Positions 9,548 through 18,470 of a stretch of 64,000 bases of DNA are shown here, piece by piece; positions within the stretch are counted from its first letter, which is position 1, and each line of letters begins with the position of its first letter. The stretch is from Rhodocollybia butyracea (lineage: Eukaryota; Basidiomycota; Agaricomycetes; Agaricales; Omphalotaceae): assembly GCA_015501585.1 (NCBI GenBank), contig JADNRY010000026.1, forward strand, positions 1-64,000, written 5' to 3'. A model generated the notes under the pieces. The model was not told the origin of the DNA. It did no database searches and saw nothing but the letters and a program-made list of their open reading frames with translations. The translations under genes were made by a program, and so were the position numbers.

Positions 9548-11855
9548 ATGTCAAAATTAGCTTTCTTTGCGGGTGCCAACCAAGCCACTATTAATGGTGG
9601 TTCATTCACTAATGTGGGGGGAAACATTAATCATTACAACATTCGTGTTGATCCCCCAGACAACTTGGAAGAACTGGAGCATTCGAGTGAGTTGAATTTG
9701 CACTTCCATAGAATGCCCTAGCTCATTTGTCTCTCTAGTTTCCAAAGGCCTCAAAACACTCCGTCAAAAGGCTGTGCATAGTGCTTCTCACAGCGCCGAG
9801 CAGCGCTTCCCTCCTCCCAAATGTCATCCCGGTACACGGGCTCATGTTCTCAAAACTCTCAGGCGCTGGGTTAGAAGCAAATCCCAACCGACATCCGTAT
9901 ACTGGCTTTCTGGCGTTGGCAAATCGGCCATAGCACAAACAATTTCCGAGTCTTTCTCAAATAGTGGTCTTGCAGCAAGCTTTTTCTTTTCTCGCACTGA
10001 CCCCTCCGGCCTCCGAAGTACACTTTCCCATTTCTTCACCACCATTGCCTATCAGCTGGCTATCTCTCCCTCATCTAGCCCAATCCTGAAGAAATTAATC
10101 ACCCATGTTGTTTATAGCAGGCCAGACATCATACAGGCTTCGTTAGAAGCACAGTTTCAGGAGCTAATAGTCTGGCCATGCAGCCAGTTGTCCACTGAAC
10201 AACTGAACATCCTTCCTTGGCTCATTGTAATTGATGGCCTGGATGAATGTGTAGATATTGCATCTCAAGAGCGCCTACTTTCTATCATTCGCCAGGCTAA
10301 AAGTGCTGAGGTTCAACCTCCTTTGCCATTCAAGTTCTTGATTTCCAGCTGGCCTGAGCCTCGCATTCAAAATGCTTTTACGCATAAAGAATTTCACCAT
10401 ATATTGGACTGCACTGAGCTTGGTGATTCTTTCCAGTCTGGAGTGGATATTGCAAATGTGAGCAATAGGTTTTGATCCCAATAGAAGGTGACAACCTTAT
10501 CAGCGGGATTTTAGGGGGGGCGCGCAAACGGGGGCGGAAACGATCCCTTTATTCTAAGTACGGTAGCTAATATATATAGGTTAATCAATAACAAATACGG
10601 TAAAGTACGGGGCAGTGGGTAACATGACCGGGGGGGGCAGCTGAGACCCGAAACAACAACCGTCGGACCGGCGGTCCACCTTCAACAGCAAAGTATCTCA
10701 AAGATAAATTCAGCATGATTCAACGAGGACATGGATCAGCAATGGCCCATGTAGTGCATGACTTTCCTGGTAACCACATCATCCAACAGCTTGTACAACG
10801 GGCCTGTGGACAGTTTATCTATGCAGCCACTATTCTTAAATATGTGGGGGACTATCATGCACTACCCACTGAACAGTTGGAAATCATTCTGAATGTCAAT
10901 GTCCCAGAAAACTTTGATTCACCATATCCTGATCTTGACATGCTGTACATGCTTATCCTGTATTCTGGCATAGATGAGCAGGATTACAAGGTTACCATGT
11001 CCATTCTTTCTCATATTATCTTCCACAGTTACAGCCGCATCGACGGCAGTGGAGATAATTATGATCACAGAAACTGCCCCTGCAGCTGCAACTTCTGCTC
11101 TTGCAGATCCTGCCGCAGCTTCTACCGCAGGTTCAAACATAATAACACGGTTAACACCAGCATCAACCACAGCATTATCATCGATCTCACGGACCACAAC
11201 ATTCCTAATAAAACCCACATCCCCTATGGTATCTCACTTTCTATAAAACCTGTATCTTGTGTGATGCTGGAAATTTTATTTTCTGTCAACAAAGGAAAAG
11301 TTGGAACATTGCTTTCTGGTTTGCATTCTTTGTTAAATATTCAAGACCATGATGGCATGGATATCAAAATGCATCATGCTTCCTTTAAAGATTTTCTAAT
11401 AGATCCTAAACGGTCAGGAAGATATTTTGTAGATTCAAGGGGTGAAGCAATGGCCAAGTACCGAGCATTCTACCTTCTGAGTGGCTTTTCAATTACTGTT
11501 GCAAATACACTGTGAGTTGTCTACTAACTGCTTACTACCTGAACATACTATTTAACTAAAAGCTTGAAGCAACCAGCCTTCAGTATCATTTTTTCACTGG
11601 TTAGATGAAAAGGGGGACTCAATAAAAGATGTTGTATGGTATGAATACTGTTCACGGAAAATCAAGCAGCCCAGCAAAAGCCTTCTTGATGCATTAGACA
11701 AGATTGATACCCAATGGCTTGTATGTGATGGTTGGAAGGAAGGAGGACATCGTCCATACAAACAGTGGGCCATTGCAGTTGATTTCGCTGTACGGGTATT
11801 TTGGCTTGGGAAAGTATGGAGGCAAGGCGGGTGGTGGCCAAGATATCCAAGTTGA
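9548..11855 (+). pseudogene. NACHT (STAND) NTPase of the Agaricomycete NLR type, split by a solo LTR
   Basis: Fungal NLR-like proteins sense ligands or self/non-self cues and may trigger cell death. Exon 1 (9548-9686) carries the family tag INGGSFTNVGGNINHYN. After a short intron (9687-9738) the NACHT domain opens. Its P-loop region reads YWLSGVGKSAIAQ, three residues shorter than the usual GPAGVGKS form, so the first Walker A glycine is lost. Walker B reads LIVIDGLDE. The frame stops at 10475 inside an LTR insertion (10457-10687). Without the insert and one GCAAA copy the coding reads DIAKYLKDKF across the junction. The ORF continues 10693-11515 with helical NACHT-tail sequence, including MHHASFKDFL. 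A last exon, ending GGWWPRYPS at about 11855, follows an intron with uncertain phase. Parts are well conserved, but the gene cannot make a normal protein as it stands. Confidence 0.8.
10457..10687. mobile_element. solo LTR (231 bp) inside the NACHT gene
   Basis: The block begins TGTGAGCAAT and ends CACCTTCAACA, the TG..CA ends of an LTR, and is flanked by the exact 5-bp repeat GCAAA at 10452-10456 and 10688-10692. Removing the block and one GCAAA restores an open frame through the host NACHT coding sequence. It has no ORF and a GC-rich interior with an AT-rich TATATATA-like motif near 10572. A single LTR with intact target duplication indicates insertion followed by recombination between its two LTRs. 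Confidence 0.85.
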
Positions 11856-12258
11856 CAGGGAAAACTAAAGTTCCCCTGGACTCTTAAACGCGCTATTTGC
11901 TGAGTCCATCAAACTTGCCGAGTCATGATTTACTGTGCGTTCTAGTACATACATAAGTAATTCATGGATAAAGTGCTTGATGTATATGGACAGTGGTCTG
12001 TAATATTGTAAACTAGTCATTTAAGAATTGAACGTCACTAAAATAAATGCCCAGGCTTTGTCTTATCATCGTGACCAATGATTACTTGAAGTTATTGAAC
12101 AAAGTATTCCGAGTCATCAATCATATTTCCAGATGCATTGTGCGCAGCCTTGAAGTCTGAGATTAGGAAAACAAAAGTGAATAACAACAGCAATTTACTG
12201 GATACGGGCGAGGTTTAGGAGAAGGTGTATGAGGTGGGGAAACAGCCTTAGCATTGCC
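11856..12258. other. non-coding stretch, no gene seen
   Basis: AT-rich spacer after the NACHT gene. No supported exon or repeat was found. Confidence 0.45.
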
Positions 12259-12414
12259 TTACCCCTTTGTAACTCCTTTCTGGCCTGGTTTCTTGCCTTC
12301 TTTAGACCCAACCTTGCCAGATGTATTGGAAGGCTGATAAGGCCAAATACAGTGTTCTTGGAGTCCTTGAGACACTAACCGTAAAAATTTTTCCATTGGA
12401 CTCTTCTGGCTGAA
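12259..12414 (-). pseudogene. isolated 3'-terminal exon with basic tail, unrecognised
   Basis: On the minus strand a splice acceptor (CTTAG, just above 12414) opens a 51-codon frame. It runs through MEKFLRLVSQGLQEHCIWPY to a Lys/Gly-rich tail (KEGKKPGQKG) and ends at TAA (12261-12259). Composition and the acceptor suggest the last exon of a real gene, but no upstream exon could be found in the AT-rich sequence to 13250. It could be a scrap of a transposon protein or of a nucleic-acid-binding host protein. Confidence 0.3.
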
Positions 12415-13266
12415 CTAAGTATCTAAAAACCAATGTATATGTATGATATATTTTCTCAAAAATTAATAAGGTGATATCTCACATCGTTGCAGAGATGTGG
12501 ATAAAACTTTGATGTTTTTCCAAATATTTTTGGACAAAAACATATATTTCTCATCCAGAACATGATTCTGAGGCTTTGGGGGAAAATAAAGTTGCTGAAA
12601 ATTTGAATATTCACTAATACTTGATTTTGAGATACTTTTCAATGAGCAAGGGAGCCCCCTGTGCTTTGGTTAAGCAAAATCGATTCAGCCATATACTTTG
12701 ATGCGCCACATTTGGCGTGGCTCAAGGACTACAAAATGTGGGAAATAATACCATTTTCTCAATCTTTTTGTGTAACGTCCTGCCCTCTGTTTGCAAATAT
12801 TGTGAGTATAAAAAAATGTTCTAAATTATCTTAAAGAAGTTCTCAAACACCTAGTTTAGCTCAATATTGGGCGTGACAAAAGCCGCAAGGCGTAATTGAT
12901 GTTTTGGCTCAAGGACTCCAAGATCACTGTAAGGCTTTGTGGTGACCATTATGGATTAGCTCATCATATGAGCTTATATGAAAAAAGGTCCTTCTTATAG
13001 CATGTAGGCAATTTGCAAGACAGGCCTTGCAGCGGGGTAAGAATGAAAGTTTTATGGTCTTTGCTCTCTTCTACATGTGCCTCAACTATGTTTACTTGAC
13101 CTCAAGCCTTGAAAGCTGGAAAAGCTTGGAGGTTGCCTGGAGGCCGGGCACCAGCTCCAAACCAGCTCAGCAGAGTTTTGAAAGATATATGACATCACGA
13201 GTAGTAGAGTTCCCCCATTCAAATGATCTCTCAGGTAGTCTACCTATATCAAGGGGGGAGCATGGT
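12415..13266. other. AT-rich non-coding stretch
   Basis: Only short open frames occur here. The one beginning at 13027 runs into the foldback arm and has no coding character. Nothing else is supported. Confidence 0.45.
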
Positions 13267-13711
13267 GCATCAGGAAAAAGTCCTAAAACCCAGGCTCCAC
13301 AGAGACACCCCCCCAATCCTAGGCAGCCTGGGGCAACCTGAGGCAGCCTGGGATACCCAGGGCTCCCCAGGTTGTCCTGGGCTGCCCTGGGGTTTGTTGT
13401 AAATACTCGGCGCAGGGAACTGAATAAGCCGTGAGGCTTGAGAGATAGAAGAGAACTATAGATACTGGCTTTGGAGAGAGCCTTATATACTGTACATACT
13501 GTATAATATTGCTAATACAATGAGTAAGGATACGGACATATGAACATACCGATCTGGCTACCTAATCTCCGGAGTTGCCACATCGGCAATATACAACATG
13601 GTTGACCTGGGATGACCTGGGGGAGCCTGGGTATCCCAGGTTACCTCAGGTTGCCTAGGATTGGGGGGGTGTCTCTGGGGAGCCTGGGCTTTAGGAACTT
13701 TTTCCTGATGC
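13267..13711. mobile_element. foldback (long inverted repeat) element
   Basis: The left arm begins GCATCAGGAAAAAG at 13267 and the right arm ends CTTTTTCCTGATGC at 13711. The arms are near-perfect inverted copies for about 75 bp and remain alignable for about 115 bp, built of CCCAGG/CCTGGG and CCTAGG words. The centre is occupied by a separate 204-bp LTR-like block. No ORF is present. It lies directly upstream of exchanger copy 3. No clean target duplication was identified for the foldback itself. Confidence 0.7.
13395..13598. mobile_element. LTR-like block (204 bp) nested at the centre of the foldback element
   Basis: The block starts TGTTGTA and ends TACAACA, perfect 7-bp inverted ends of TG..CA type. 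It is flanked by GGGTT (13390-13394) and TGGTT (13599-13603), a 4-of-5 match to a target duplication. It has no ORF; its interior includes TATATAC-like motifs. A solo LTR inserted near the dyad of an older foldback element is the simplest reading. Confidence 0.6.
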
Positions 13712-16700
13712 GGTGGGGGACATGGAGGGCATGATGCACCTACTTGGAGTCGGTTCACAAGTGTAAGTGTGTTGTTGGAGTGTATGGCACTGTATGCTGG
13801 TATTGCTGGTATGTTACTGTTTTTTGTGATCTTTTCTTTTGATTGGAACTTGTGAACTTACTGGCATGTTTTCAGTATTTCAGAAATCCTTGTCAATGTG
13901 ATTGATGTCATCCTAGGTGACTCGGGGCTGGACAGAAAGTTTTTGGGTGTGACGCTGTTGGTGTTGGTTCCGAATACAGAGTTTATGAATGCAATTTTGT
14001 TTGCTTTGAATAGGAATATCGCATTGAGGTGGGTCTTCTTTTCATTCCTTTCGTTCTTTCGTTCCTTTTTTGTTTTCTTTCATCTCCACTCCTCGTTATG
14101 AAAATGTTCTGACCTAGTATCTCCCTCCTTTCCTTCCTTCCCCCCTCCTTCTCCCGACGCCCTCAGACCTCCCTCACCTACAGCATGGAAATCGGCTCCA
14201 CCTATGCCCTCCAAGTCTGCCTCCTCCAAATCCCCTCAATGGTTGCCTTCTGTTGGATAATAAAATAGAACACGATATTACCACTCGGGATAATATATAG
14301 CACAACGGCAGAATAGAGTGAAAAGCACAATATATTCCGTTTTCCCCCTACAGCACTGAGACAGGGGCAATCAGATGAGGTAGCATATATCTAGCTACTG
14401 CTTATATACTGGTAATGGGGGTGTTAGGAAATAAGTACGTTATTAGGCCTAAAATCGGCCTAAGGCCTGTAACCGTACATTTTGACACTTTTTATGTGTT
14501 ATACAATGCAATAAGAGAGTTATACGGAGCCCGAGCATGATAGCTGTTGCCAAGGCAAAGAACTTAACAATAATACTCAGTGAGCCGTGAAGGTACGCCC
14601 ACAAGCGTAGCCTAGAGCCAAGCTAGCAAGGATACCTGGGCTGCCCGGAGATGTAACGCTAGATTGTCAATCTAGTTATACCCAAGAGTGTAGACTCTCT
14701 AAACTACAGGACATCTCAAAGCGGGATAGGTACTAAGCCAACCCGTTACTCAAGGGAAGGAATTATGAGGGAAGGCATCCCTCGCACTAAGACCCCCAAT
14801 GAGCTATGTTAAGATGTGGACTTTACAGTCCGTAACAATGGACCAGAACGATCCCGAGGCAACCGTAGAGATCTATTCGCGGCACCGGTTGCAACCGTGA
14901 GGACGGTAGAAACATGCTTAGCGGTCCTACGGAAAGCTACGCGCCGGGATAGCCTTGGCAAATCGAAACATTTGATCTTAGAAATCATACACGGAAGGTC
15001 TTATCCATTAAAGCCGACTATCGGGAATCACTTGTACATACTCAGCGCAGTTGCTCAAGATTATCATAAGTGGTGTTGTTGGAAAGCTAGATAACAGGCC
15101 TTCTCGAGAGAATGTTAATCACACTCAGGATGGACAGAACTATCCGAGGAATAGAATGAAACTCACCCAAGGGAAACCGGGCGGCGAGTGATCATGAAGC
15201 ATAAAGGTACTCCTGACCCCGGAGAATTGTGGAGTAATCGGAGAAACCTCGCTCGGATCAAAACACTTTAAAACTATGTTAATCCCCACGAAATCATATT
15301 TTACCTCTGATATATACCCAAGAATGGACTATTTCTTTATTGTGTGTACCATATATAGGCTGGAGTTTCCTTTCCGAGCCAGATTCCTCTGTTCCACTCT
15401 CTTTCCGTCTCTCTCCGTATCTGTTTCATCTATTTTTCGTATTAAACTCTCTCTACTCAGTATATAAGCCAGATATATTTATTCAATAAGACAAGTTACT
15501 TGCCACCTCCCCTGTACGAGATTGGTTGTGTTCCTTCACCTCAGAGGATCTTTCCCTCGATTTGTATGGTAGGAAGTGAGCTCTGTAGAACGTCCTCGGG
15601 ACTAGTAGCGTGACGCTTCTCTACTTAACTACGAGTTGGTTGTTAGTTTCTTCACCTAGTAAGTAGCTGGTCACCTCTCTATGTGTTCCTGTGGAGAAGT
15701 GTTAGTTGCTTCCCGAAGTTGTTAGCCAGTCTCGATGCTTTACCGCGGAGTGACTGATAGTTTCTTCAAGGAGTTTGATTTACTGTCATATTACTTGCTT
15801 GGCAGAATTTGGCCTGTAATAGAATTTCACAAACTTCCTTCGGCCCACTTGAGAATCTGATCGAGTCTTGAGCGTGTGAGTTCCCTCGAACTCCAGATGA
15901 ACCTTAAATCTAGTTGCTTCCTTAGAGGGGACGGTTTCTAGTAAGGAATTATTTGGCTCCAGAGTGAGGGTTCCTTAGTCGACTTCCCTGTGAAGTTAGG
16001 TGAGCCACTAAGATTGTGGTACGAGTTCCTAGTGATTAAGTTCACTCACAATATCATAGCTTGGCCCAGAGTTTGGTCAAGGACTTTACGGCGTCACAGC
16101 AGCTAGTGCCAGAGTTTGCCTAGGAGAATCTTAGTTTCGTTGTATTGGTTTTGGACACATACGCATTATTGGTTTTGGTTTGGTTATATTGATTCGGACA
16201 TCCCGACGTTCCCTCGTACATATGTACACCCAGCTGGGCTTCCCTCGACTCAGTTCTAAGAGTTGTCCAAGCTTAGTTACCCATGTTAACGCAACAGTCT
16301 TGAACCTGGAGCAACCGCGTGCATATCTCCGATACTATCAAACTTTCCCTTGGGGTATCTCTGACAACCCGCCCTCGCTCCCTTACATATCGATAGTCTG
16401 GTTAGGTGCAGTAGTGTTTTTGTTAGGTTGTTTTATAGCACCTTTCACACACCTACACGTAAATACCCAAATAATGTGTAAGTACGTGTCAATAATGAGT
16501 GTGAGATAACTATGAGCTTGATCAATCATAACAATGATACTGATATCTTGTGATATCCAACACCTTCTCCGCATGGTACTTCCTTGACAAGATGGGCAAA
16601 GTTGCATACATGACCTTCCCCCACTGGGATGTCATCGCGCTTATCCTCGCAATGTTCCTGTTGATGTATACATATATTGAGGTGAAGAGCAATTATCATA

Positions 16701-16760
16701 GGGGGAGTATATTGATTTTGAGGTGGGTGTTTCGAACCTTTTCCTCTTCCCTCCGCTTTA
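13712..16760 (+). pseudogene. exchanger copy 3: C-terminal fragment split by an LTR-type insertion
   Basis: The fragment matches the fuller exchanger from its Gly-rich loop (equivalent to 7277) onwards. A block like WSRFTSASVLLGCTALYA is at about 13735-13800, then after an intron come ILVNVIDVILGDSGLDRKFLGVTLLVLVPNT-equivalent codons (13885-13980), and MEIGSTYALQVCLLQIPSMVAF at 14186-14250. The coding is then interrupted by 2,312 bp and resumes at 16563 as FSAWYFLDKMGKVAY and continues through LILAMFLLMYTYIEVKSNYHRGS. It keeps the CTG that the fuller copy has lost at 7533, so it was copied before that mutation arose. It lacks the N-terminal two thirds and the last exon, and introns are retained. 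Confidence 0.85.
14251..16562. mobile_element. 2.3-kb TG..CA insertion with 5-bp target duplication (giant solo LTR or gutted LTR element)
   Basis: The insert starts TGTTGGATAATA and ends TGATATCCAACA, giving a 9-bp terminal inverted repeat (TGTTGGATA) of Copia-LTR form. It is flanked by CCTTC at 14246-14250 and 16563-16567. Removing the insert and one CCTTC rejoins the exchanger exon exactly. It contains no long ORF; the largest (14816-15094, 92 codons) shows no recognisable domain. A TATA motif lies at about 15351-15358, followed by a pyrimidine-rich tract, and 15500-16130 holds degenerate repeated words (GTTAGTTTCTTC, TTAGTTGCTTC). No internal pair of long direct repeats was seen, so one very long solo LTR fits best. 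Confidence 0.75.
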
Positions 16761-16818
16761 CTACACTTTTTCTCCAACTCAATGGTGCTCCATGATGCTT
16801 GGAATATAATCTTGGCAT

Positions 16819-17430
16819 TTGCTCAGTCAGAATTGGACTCTTCCGCAGGCAGAGAGAGAGTTGGAAGTACTTCTTGGAATGGATTCCTACAATCACAGGG
16901 ATTGGGCAGCAGAGCTTGATGCAGTGATGCATGCAGAAGGAGACATTGAGATGGCTGTTGGCGCAGTGAAGGCCCTTATGCCTGATTTTGATGCCTCCGC
17001 TGATGAAGTCTCAATGGAGCAATATGCATGATCCAAACAGCTTCAACAAGCAGAGAAGGATCTTTTGAGTCTGTACAGGCTTTGAAGGACTGAAACCGCA
17101 TTCAAGGTCAAATTCCATCACTTGACAATATTATTGACCCTGCCATCGAATGTGAAGATGCCAACTCGGAAGAAACCAAATTTTGCAGACGGAGAAGAGG
17201 AAGAAGTAGAGGAGGAGGAAGAAGGACCACAGTTCAAGCTAGATAGGAGGCCGGCACTTGATGCGGCAGAGCTTCTTTCAACAATTTGCTCTAACTGTGG
17301 GGATTTGGAGTGTTCTTTAGAGCTGAGCCAATTTCTCAACAAGTTTTGAGGCGAAATTAGACAGGAAATGGAAGCATCAAACATCAGGAAAAGCCGTTTT
17401 TGCCTAGGTGACCCCAGAGTGGCCTAAAGC
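16819..17430 (+). pseudogene. unrecognised coding remnant with three TGA stops in one continuous frame
   Basis: A single reading frame runs from before 16819 to a TAA near 17428, broken only by TGA at 17029, 17083 and 17347. Coding character is strong throughout: an acidic helical part (HRDWAAELDAVMHAEGDIE), a basic-then-acidic linker (MPTRKKPNFADGEEEEVEEEE) and a short Cys-containing segment (TICSNCGDLECSLEL). Each stop sits in context TGA where CGA (Arg) would keep the frame open. The frame has no ATG near its left edge and probably entered through an upstream exon now lost. The family is not recognised; a transposon-associated protein is possible. Confidence 0.45.
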
Positions 17431-18031
17431 AAACTAGGTGACCTATGAATCCTATGCCATCCTAGGAATTTGGGCTCGTCCCTTGCCAGTCAAGGCTCTT
17501 GAGGATTCCCTAGGGCATCCAGAAAAACACCCCTATGCCAAGGATGATTCACATCTTCCTGAGGAGCTACCAGGTGGTCCCAATGACCTGGAAGCTCTAG
17601 ATTTCATAGGCTGCCAGGGGACGAGCTATAATTCCCTCAGTTTCTAGGCAACAAAGGAGACCCAGGAGAGTACTTTTAGGCTATCCTCAAGATGTCCCTC
17701 AAGTAGCTTTTGTAAGCTTCAGGTGTGGCTAAAGAACAGTCAAGGAGCCTGGAGGATAATTAGAATACCTCTGAGGTATCTCTTGAGAGGACAATACCTA
17801 TCAGAGGTTACAGAGAAACATCCTTTGATTATTACAAAGGTTCCATGTAGAGCTTTCAAAATGACTTCGGAAAATTCTTAATACTCTGTGAGCAGTTGAG
17901 GTTTGTGAAGAAGAAACTGACTTGCCTCTTGTCCTGCCCAGGAAGCATCCCTAATGCCTCTGTGAATGCCTCAGATATATCTTCAAATAGCTATGGCTGC
18001 ACTTGAACTTTCCTACAGTACCGTCCAGAAC
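17431..18031. other. repeat-rich non-coding stretch with CCTAGG/CCAGG words
   Basis: No supported gene. The tract is rich in CCTAGG, CCCAGG and AGGTGACC words that resemble the arms of the foldback element at 13.3-13.7 kb, so it may hold a decayed relative, but no pair of inverted arms could be aligned by eye. Confidence 0.35.
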
Positions 18032-18137
18032 GTCCCAGGAATGTCTCAGGATGTTCTTAGGCTGTCCCAGGGATGCCCTGGGCTGTCCCAGGAATGTCTC
18101 GGGATGTTCCTAGGCTGTCCCAGGGATGTTGTGGTCT
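18032..18137. repeat. 53-bp tandem repeat, two units
   Basis: Units start at 18032 and 18085 with GTCCCAGGAATGTCTC and differ at a few bases. Each unit contains the GTCCCAGGGATG word. It is embedded in the CCCAGG-rich stretch and carries no ORF of note. Confidence 0.8.
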
Positions 18138-18470
18138 GCCTTCAGGCTGTCGTGGAACGTCTCTTCAAACCCCCAGACATACCTCAGAACAGCTATGGCT
18201 GAGCCCCGACTTTCAAACAATGACCCAAGGAAGCTCAACAGAGCTGCTGGCAGTTTTAAATTTAGTTCTGAAATCATTTTTGCTTTCCTGAAATAAGCGA
18301 CAGCGGGATTATTCCTGTACTCAAATAATATTTGATAGGACAATATATATACAGCAGAATGAGCAAATGCAGATATGAAAGGCGAATAAAGCAAATGATG
18401 AATGGAGCAGACAGTGAATGAAGCAAAAGGAAGATGCAAAGAGTAGCGAAAAACGACTGAATATTTTGTG
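18138..18470. other. 3' flank of the Lys-rich protein gene, nothing else seen
   Basis: AT-rich sequence beyond the stop codon of the minus-strand gene. No exon, RNA gene or clear repeat was seen. Confidence 0.4.

Noticed and set aside
13027..13341. 104-codon ORF ending in the foldback arm
   Set aside because: Its second half is the inverted-repeat arm and the first half has no coding character or splice context.
1196..13900. Regular 6.3-kb tandem repeat unit implied by exchanger spacing
   Set aside because: The three copies are spaced about 6.3 and 6.4 kb apart, but the sequences between them are unrelated genes, so the spacing is coincidental.
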